A DNA stretch of 7,997 bases from Thermoplasmata archaeon (lineage in GTDB: Archaea; Thermoplasmatota; Thermoplasmata; Thermoplasmatales; GCA-001856825). Below the pieces are notes generated by a model that was not told the origin of the DNA, did no database searches, and worked only from the letters and a program-made list of their open reading frames with translations. The stretch spans positions 1-7,997 of the forward strand of contig JAKBNO010000077.1 of NCBI GenBank assembly GCA_021831005.1, read 5' to 3'. Below are positions 5,223 to 7,997 of the stretch, one piece after another (position 1 is the first letter of the stretch; every line of letters starts with the position of its first letter). The position numbers and the translations under genes are program-made.

Positions 5223-6224
5223 ATGAACAGGAAACCGATGATGATAGTGATAGCGGTATTCATAGCTCTTACCATAATAATGGGAGGGCTTTTTGTCTAT
5301 GAGTACTCGACCAATACACATGAGAGTCAGAATTACAATACGCTCAATGCAAGCTATGTGAAACAGCAATCCTCAGTCGTCCTTAATGACGCATATGCAC
5401 ATTGGGACTACATTGCAATCGAGAACGCATCCCTTCTGGAGCCACAGTACCTCAACAACGCCACGCTTCACTGGATTGGAGGACCACTTTCAGGGACACA
5501 TGCTGGAATTCAGAACATTAACGCTACCTGGAACAAGTTCTTTGGACTGTGGTCGTCGGTCTGGTACTATACCGTTTCTCCACCAGCCGTATCCGTGTCA
5601 GGAAACCTCGCATTGGTCACATCTCAGAACCAGTTTGTCCTTACACCTGTTGCCAATACTACACAGGTACAGTACCTTAACGTAAGTTATGTCCTGCATT
5701 ATGTGGGCGTGAATGGAAACTGGTCAATAACGAACGAGACTTGGCACATCGCTGGAGCAGGTTTCGTTTCTCAATCGCAGCAGTCTGCACTTTCCAACTA
5801 TGCCGGGAACCTTGCATTCAGTCACTGGAACAACATCGCAATAGAGAATAACACCACGGTTATGCAGCAGTATGCATCCAACGCAACCCTTAATTGGGTG
5901 GGGGGACCTCTGAACGGAACGTATAGTGGAACATCAGAAATCAACGCAACCTGGAACCGGTTCTTCGGTCTATGGTCAGCCGTGTGGTTCTATGCAGAAT
6001 CTCCACCCTCTGTAACCGTCCGAGGCAATGTCGCCAATGTCAGTGCGAATGTTCAATTCGTTGTACAAAGTTCAACCAATGCTTCTCAGTTCAAGTATAT
6101 AGATGTCACGTACAACATATTGTATTACAACATGGGCTTTTCAACGGCTAAAGGGTTGCCTAATTACGTGATTTACAGTGAGCTCTTCAAAATAACAGGA
6201 GCAGGCAGTCTCAGCAGCCTATAG
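5223..6224 (+). CDS. Membrane-anchored extracellular protein with two tandem NTF2/SnoaL-like domains
   Basis: The 333-residue protein starts with a basic tip (NRK) and one hydrophobic helix (about 6-27), a signal anchor or uncleaved signal, with the rest outside. Two homologous domains follow, about 49-182 and 186-330. Each has an N-terminal helix ending in H-W-(D/N)-x-I-A-I-E-N, then NATLxWxGGPLxGTxxG, then NATWNxFFGLWSxVW and SPPxVxVxGN; this order fits the NTF2/SnoaL-like cone fold. Such domains act as small-ligand-binding proteins or enzymes, but no catalytic set is recognisable, so the role is unknown. About 15 N-x-S/T sequons (for example N68, N79, N100, N145, N153, N220, N231, N241, N286) suggest heavy N-glycosylation, and charged residues are sparse, as in surface proteins of acidophiles. 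The gene is monocistronic in appearance, with its own promoter and a T-rich terminator. Confidence 0.75.
   Translation: MNRKPMMIVIAVFIALTIIMGGLFVYEYSTNTHESQNYNTLNASYVKQQSSVVLNDAYAHWDYIAIENASLLEPQYLNNATLHWIGGPLSGTHAGIQNINATWNKFFGLWSSVWYYTVSPPAVSVSGNLALVTSQNQFVLTPVANTTQVQYLNVSYVLHYVGVNGNWSITNETWHIAGAGFVSQSQQSALSNYAGNLAFSHWNNIAIENNTTVMQQYASNATLNWVGGPLNGTYSGTSEINATWNRFFGLWSAVWFYAESPPSVTVRGNVANVSANVQFVVQSSTNASQFKYIDVTYNILYYNMGFSTAKGLPNYVIYSELFKITGAGSLSSL
5367..6212 (+). repeat. Internal tandem duplication of the NTF2-like domain
   Basis: Residues 49-182 (5367-5768) and 186-330 (5778-6212) align along their length. The best-matched core is INATWNKFFGLWSSVWYY (residues 99-116) against INATWNRFFGLWSAVWFY (residues 240-257). 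At DNA level the core matches mainly at first and second codon positions, so the duplication is old and under protein-level selection rather than a recent copy. The second copy has an extra segment near its end (about 304-317). Confidence 0.85.
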
Positions 6225-6247
6225 ATTACCTGATATGGATACCTTTA

Positions 6248-6263
6248 TTTTCTTTTTTTCTTT
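6248..6263 (+). terminator. T-rich terminator after the NTF2-like gene
   Basis: TTTTCTTTTTTTCTTT begins 24 nt after the stop codon at 6222-6224. Oligo-T runs on the coding strand are the usual archaeal termination signal. The tract also lies within the promoter zone of the next gene. Confidence 0.6.
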
Positions 6264-6275
6264 ACGATATTAGAA

Positions 6276-6596
6276 TTGATTCCTAAGGACTTTAAGAATT
6301 CAATAGGGAGATTAATGTGGTGGCTGTTCGTTGCTACCAGGGGCGGTGAGATGAGATTGAGGATAATGAAATCTATAATGGAAAATCCAAAAAACGCAAA
6401 CCAACTCAGTTCTGAAGTTGGAGTAAATTACAGGACAATAGAGCATCATCTGAAAGTGCTTGTTGAGAACCATCTTGTAATGATTATGGGGAACGGCTAT
6501 GGCAAAACATATTTTCTGGGCGAGATCGCACAAAATAATTCAAATATACTCGAGGAAATAATGAACCAGAGTAACATGAAAGGGCGGGTGAACTGA
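6276..6596 (+). CDS. ArsR-like winged-helix transcription regulator
   Basis: The 106-residue soluble protein is essentially one winged helix-turn-helix domain. It comprises helix 1 (GGEMRLRIMKSIMENP), helix 2 and recognition helix (NANQLSSEVG and NYRTIEHHLKVLVENHLV), then a wing (MIMGNGYGKTYFLG), the pattern of ArsR/HTH_20-type repressors. No metal-binding cysteines are present, so it is not a classic metal sensor. The start TTG at 6276 gives an N-terminal arm of 13 residues before the in-frame ATG at 6315. A TTTATT element at 6244-6249 lies about 29 nt upstream of the TTG, as for a leaderless mRNA. Either start keeps the whole domain. The next gene starts 1 nt after its stop, so the two are co-transcribed and the small membrane protein may act with this regulator. 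Confidence 0.8.
   Translation: MIPKDFKNSIGRLMWWLFVATRGGEMRLRIMKSIMENPKNANQLSSEVGVNYRTIEHHLKVLVENHLVMIMGNGYGKTYFLGEIAQNNSNILEEIMNQSNMKGRVN
6586..6591 (+). promoter_or_regulatory. Shine-Dalgarno site of the small membrane protein gene
   Basis: GGGTGA lies 6 nt before the ATG at 6598, inside the end of the upstream regulator gene. It matches the archaeal anti-Shine-Dalgarno target GGTGA and supports translation as the second gene of an operon. Confidence 0.65.
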
Positions 6597-6597
6597 A

Positions 6598-6882
6598 ATG
6601 GGTCCCTTCTGGTTAGCGAACATAATCATACTATCCACATCGTTTATAATTTTCCTCATAGTAACGATCTCTTACGTAAGGAGCTATACAAAGACCAAGG
6701 CGAAAGCCTTTGGAAGTATAATTGCCTTTAGCGCAATTCTCATGCTGGAATCTCTGTTATCGGTCATAATATACTATACCCTATCGCTTCGCTTTAATTC
6801 AGATCTGGCGTCCCTGCTATTAACAATCAACGCCCTATCTTTGGTTGGATACCTCTTTCTTTACAGATCTCTGACGGCGTAA
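6598..6882 (+). CDS. Small three-helix membrane protein, partner of the upstream regulator
   Basis: The 94-residue protein has three hydrophobic segments (about 5-27, 37-62 and 69-91) joined by short loops, the first basic (RSYTKTKAKAF), which puts that loop in the cytoplasm. I recognise no enzyme motif or named family. It starts 1 nt after the stop of the winged-helix gene with a good ribosome site. Pairs of a winged-helix regulator and a small integral membrane protein of this size are a recurrent archaeal arrangement; by inference the membrane protein may sequester or signal to the regulator. Confidence 0.7.
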   Translation: MGPFWLANIIILSTSFIIFLIVTISYVRSYTKTKAKAFGSIIAFSAILMLESLLSVIIYYTLSLRFNSDLASLLLTINALSLVGYLFLYRSLTA

Positions 6883-6947
6883 GTTACAAACCGCCTGATT
6901 GATGGTGTGCTGTGGGGAATTACGCACTTCCCATAATAATTATAGAC

Positions 6948-6960
6948 TTTTTTATATTTT
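6948..6960 (+). promoter_or_regulatory. TATA-like T-rich element (promoter or terminator)
   Basis: CTTTTTTATATTTT sits 65-78 nt after the stop of the small membrane protein gene. The T-run could end that operon. The embedded TTTATATTTT could also be a TATA box starting a transcript near 6976-6982. The sequence cannot decide between the two. Confidence 0.4.
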
Positions 6961-6984
6961 GCTTTGATCTTCCTTATGAATGCC

Positions 6985-7006
6985 GTAGTGAATGAGTAGT
7001 CACTAC
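6985..7006. repeat. Perfect inverted repeat, 7+7 bp
   Basis: GTAGTGA (6985-6991) and TCACTAC (7000-7006) are exact reverse complements around an 8-nt spacer (ATGAGTAG). It lies just where transcription from the TATA-like element at 6948-6960 would begin, so it could be an operator or a 5' hairpin. Confidence 0.5.
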
Positions 7007-7165
7007 AAACTATTTACATGTTTCTATGGACTTAGAAATATGGCCGATGATTCAAGTAGTGTATAAAACATAGTTAAAATTCAGGTAACTAATAGACTCC
7101 TGATTTTCTTGATAATTGTCCGATGATCTTGAAGAACGACTCTTCGCTGTCAAAATGGAAGAGAA

Positions 7166-7173
7166 TTTATATA
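7166..7173 (+). promoter_or_regulatory. TATA box of the eL40 gene
   Basis: TTTATATA is centred about 23 nt before the ATG at 7193, the spacing of a leaderless archaeal transcript. No Shine-Dalgarno sequence is present between them. Confidence 0.7.
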
Positions 7174-7192
7174 GAGTGCTGATTACGAACGA

Positions 7193-7342
7193 ATGCCTTT
7201 CAAGGAAGCGACCGACAGACTATTCAACAAGAAAATATGCATGAACTGCTATGCATCCAACCCGGTTAGATCTACCACCTGCAGAAAGTGCGGCAGTCAC
7301 GAGCTTAGAATGAAGGCTAAGGAAAAGAGAGGCGGCCAGTAG
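7193..7342 (+). CDS. rpl40e: Large-subunit ribosomal protein eL40 (L40e)
   Basis: This 49-residue basic protein starts MPFKEATDRLFNKKIC and carries a four-cysteine zinc ribbon, C16-x2-C19-x10-C30-x2-C33 (CMNC and CRKC), then a Lys/Arg-rich tail (KAKEKRGGQ). Length and layout match archaeal eL40, a 50S subunit protein homologous to the C-terminal part of the eukaryotic ubiquitin-L40 fusion. The start follows a TATA box at leaderless spacing. Its stop is 1 nt from the stop of pcp on the other strand, so the two genes converge with no room for separate terminators. Confidence 0.93.
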   Translation: MPFKEATDRLFNKKICMNCYASNPVRSTTCRKCGSHELRMKAKEKRGGQ

Positions 7343-7343
7343 G

Positions 7344-7919
7344 TTATATCGTCTTCTGAATAACCATTTCAATAGATTTGATCATATTGTCTATGCTCAT
7401 GGTAGGGTATCTTCCATCGAGCGAACTCTCCGAATCTAGCGGAAAATGAATGAACCCCGCCTTCGCCTTTGTGTAATATAGAGAATAATAGAAAATCTTA
7501 TTGCAGACGAACGTCCCTGCTGAGAATGACAGCTCGGATGGAATCTTTGCCGACCTCAGAGAGTGCAAAATTTCCTCCGTCTGGAGCCTGGAAAAGAGGC
7601 CATCCGGCGCATCCTTCACAATTCGCCCCACTCTTGCAGAGAGACCATCCTCGTCCTTCATATCGTCCTGCCAGTTTACGGCAATTTTCTCAACACCGAT
7701 CGCGTTCCTTCCTGGTGATATCCCAGTGTTGATTATTGTGTCGTAATCCTTCTTGATTTCCTCAAGATATTCTTTATCCAAGGCAGAGTGCTTCACTTCC
7801 AGATTCAAACCAACTACTTCCCTTCCTTTGAAATAAGAACCGTCCAGAAGTTCTGCTATCTCTCCTGAGGGATTTCTCTTGAATTTCGAATAAGGCTTAA
7901 ATCCAGAAACTAGGATAAT
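7344..7919 (-). CDS. pcp: Pyrrolidone-carboxylate peptidase (pyroglutamyl peptidase I), apparent ATT start
   Basis: Pcp removes N-terminal pyroglutamate from peptides in the cytoplasm through a Glu-Cys-His arrangement. Read from ATT at 7919 the product has 191 residues, close to the usual 200-220. Catalytic residues are E77 in GRNAIGVEKIAVN, C139 in SAGTFVCNK and H158 in GFIHFPLD. The N-terminus, ILVSGFKPYSKFKRNPSGEI, is the counterpart of the family's LVTGFEPFGG-x-NPS motif, with the Phe-Gly-Gly part altered. No ATG, GTG or TTG occurs in frame between the upstream TGA (7922-7920) and a TTG at 7808, which would delete this conserved part. A G-rich GGGTGG (7930-7925) stands 5 nt before the ATT, and the upstream gene's stop overlaps the start by 10 nt, which fits coupled translation. 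Alternatives are a sequence error or a nonsense mutation, since an in-frame GTG lies two codons before the TGA. Confidence 0.85.
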   Translation of the reverse strand: MILVSGFKPYSKFKRNPSGEIAELLDGSYFKGREVVGLNLEVKHSALDKEYLEEIKKDYDTIINTGISPGRNAIGVEKIAVNWQDDMKDEDGLSARVGRIVKDAPDGLFSRLQTEEILHSLRSAKIPSELSFSAGTFVCNKIFYYSLYYTKAKAGFIHFPLDSESSLDGRYPTMSIDNMIKSIEMVIQKTI

Positions 7920-7997
7920 TCAAACCACCCTAGCTGCTTCAAGACGTACTCTCTGCTCTCCCTCAGTTTTTCCTTGTAGACCACTTTTCCTTTCTCA
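7910..7997 (-). CDS. C-terminal end of an unidentified gene upstream of pcp
   Basis: Twenty-eight codons run from the right edge to a TAG at 7912-7910. The peptide is strongly charged and probably helical (KLRESREYVLKQLGWFELS at its end). The short fragment gives no family match that I recognise. The gene shares strand with pcp and overlaps it by 10 nt, so the two form an operon. Confidence 0.6.
   Translation of the reverse strand, partial: EKGKVVYKEKLRESREYVLKQLGWFELS

Larger units (their letters stand above)
6883..7192. other. Intergenic region without a recognised gene
   Basis: This 310-nt AT-rich stretch lies between the small membrane protein and eL40. It holds a TATA-like tract with T-runs (6948-6960), an inverted repeat (6985-7006), a second TATA-like sequence GTATAAAAC (7060-7068) and the eL40 promoter (7166-7173). 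The only frame placed at leaderless spacing after the first TATA is seven codons (ATG at 6976, stop at 6997-6999). GATGAT occurs twice (7044 and 7122 region), but box C/D guide RNA structure is not convincing. Confidence 0.5.

Noticed and set aside
7041..7145. Possible box C/D guide RNA (two GATGAT motifs, CTGA nearby)
   Set aside because: The motifs do not match RUGAUGA exactly, and the order and spacing of C, D', C' and D boxes cannot be satisfied.
1..7997. CRISPR array, insertion sequence or integrated element at the tRNA genes
   Set aside because: No regularly spaced repeats, transposase or integrase motifs were seen, and no duplicated tRNA 3' end that would mark an attachment site was found in the window.

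Overview
The window looks like chromosomal DNA of an archaeon, most probably an acidophilic member of the Thermoplasmata (Thermoplasmatales-like). The reasons are: an archaeal-type KptA with an N-terminal zinc-binding knuckle; ribosomal protein eL40; three tRNA genes without an encoded CCA, with archaeal identity bases (G3:U70 in tRNA-Ala, U73 in tRNA-Thr); TATA boxes 23-27 nt upstream of start codons, as for leaderless mRNAs; GGTGA-type Shine-Dalgarno sites only at genes inside operons; and an exported protein rich in Asn, Ser, Thr and Tyr but poor in charge. The assignment to order is inference.

Layout. 1-178: C-terminal end of a membrane protein running in from the left. 311-1051: kptA (tRNA 2'-phosphotransferase), whose last codons and stop lie inside a tRNA-Ala(TGC) gene (1042-1113). 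1369-1923 (minus): an isochorismatase-like cysteine hydrolase, preceded on the same strand by the decayed remains of a PfpI/DJ-1 gene (1931-2460) with several stops and frameshifts. 2556-2640 and 2792-2864: tRNA-Ser(CGA) and tRNA-Thr(TGT). 2868-4232 (minus): an APC-type amino acid permease that ends 3 nt from tRNA-Thr. 4292-4843 (minus): a membrane-anchored winged-helix regulator just upstream of the permease.

4844-5222 is a divergent intergenic region with strong TATA boxes and a perfect 7+7 bp inverted repeat over the promoter of 5223-6224. That gene encodes a membrane-anchored extracellular protein made of two tandem NTF2/SnoaL-like domains with many N-glycosylation sequons. It is followed by a two-gene unit, a soluble ArsR-like winged-helix regulator (6276-6596) and a small three-helix membrane protein (6598-6882). 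6883-7192 has no protein gene but holds a TATA box and an inverted repeat. 7193-7342 is eL40, a gene of 49 codons. 7344-7919 (minus) is pyrrolidone carboxypeptidase (pcp), convergent with eL40 with 1 nt between stops. Its conserved N-terminus is encoded only if translation begins at a non-canonical ATT. 7910-7997 is the C-terminal end of an unidentified gene that overlaps the pcp start by 10 nt.

Themes: tRNA and translation functions (kptA, three tRNAs, eL40), peptide and amino acid handling (permease, pcp), and two small regulatory modules linking winged-helix proteins with membranes. I see no CRISPR array, insertion sequence or phage. The most unusual points are the kptA/tRNA-Ala overlap, the apparent ATT start of pcp, the PfpI pseudogene, and the tandem NTF2-like surface protein with its operator-like promoter repeat.
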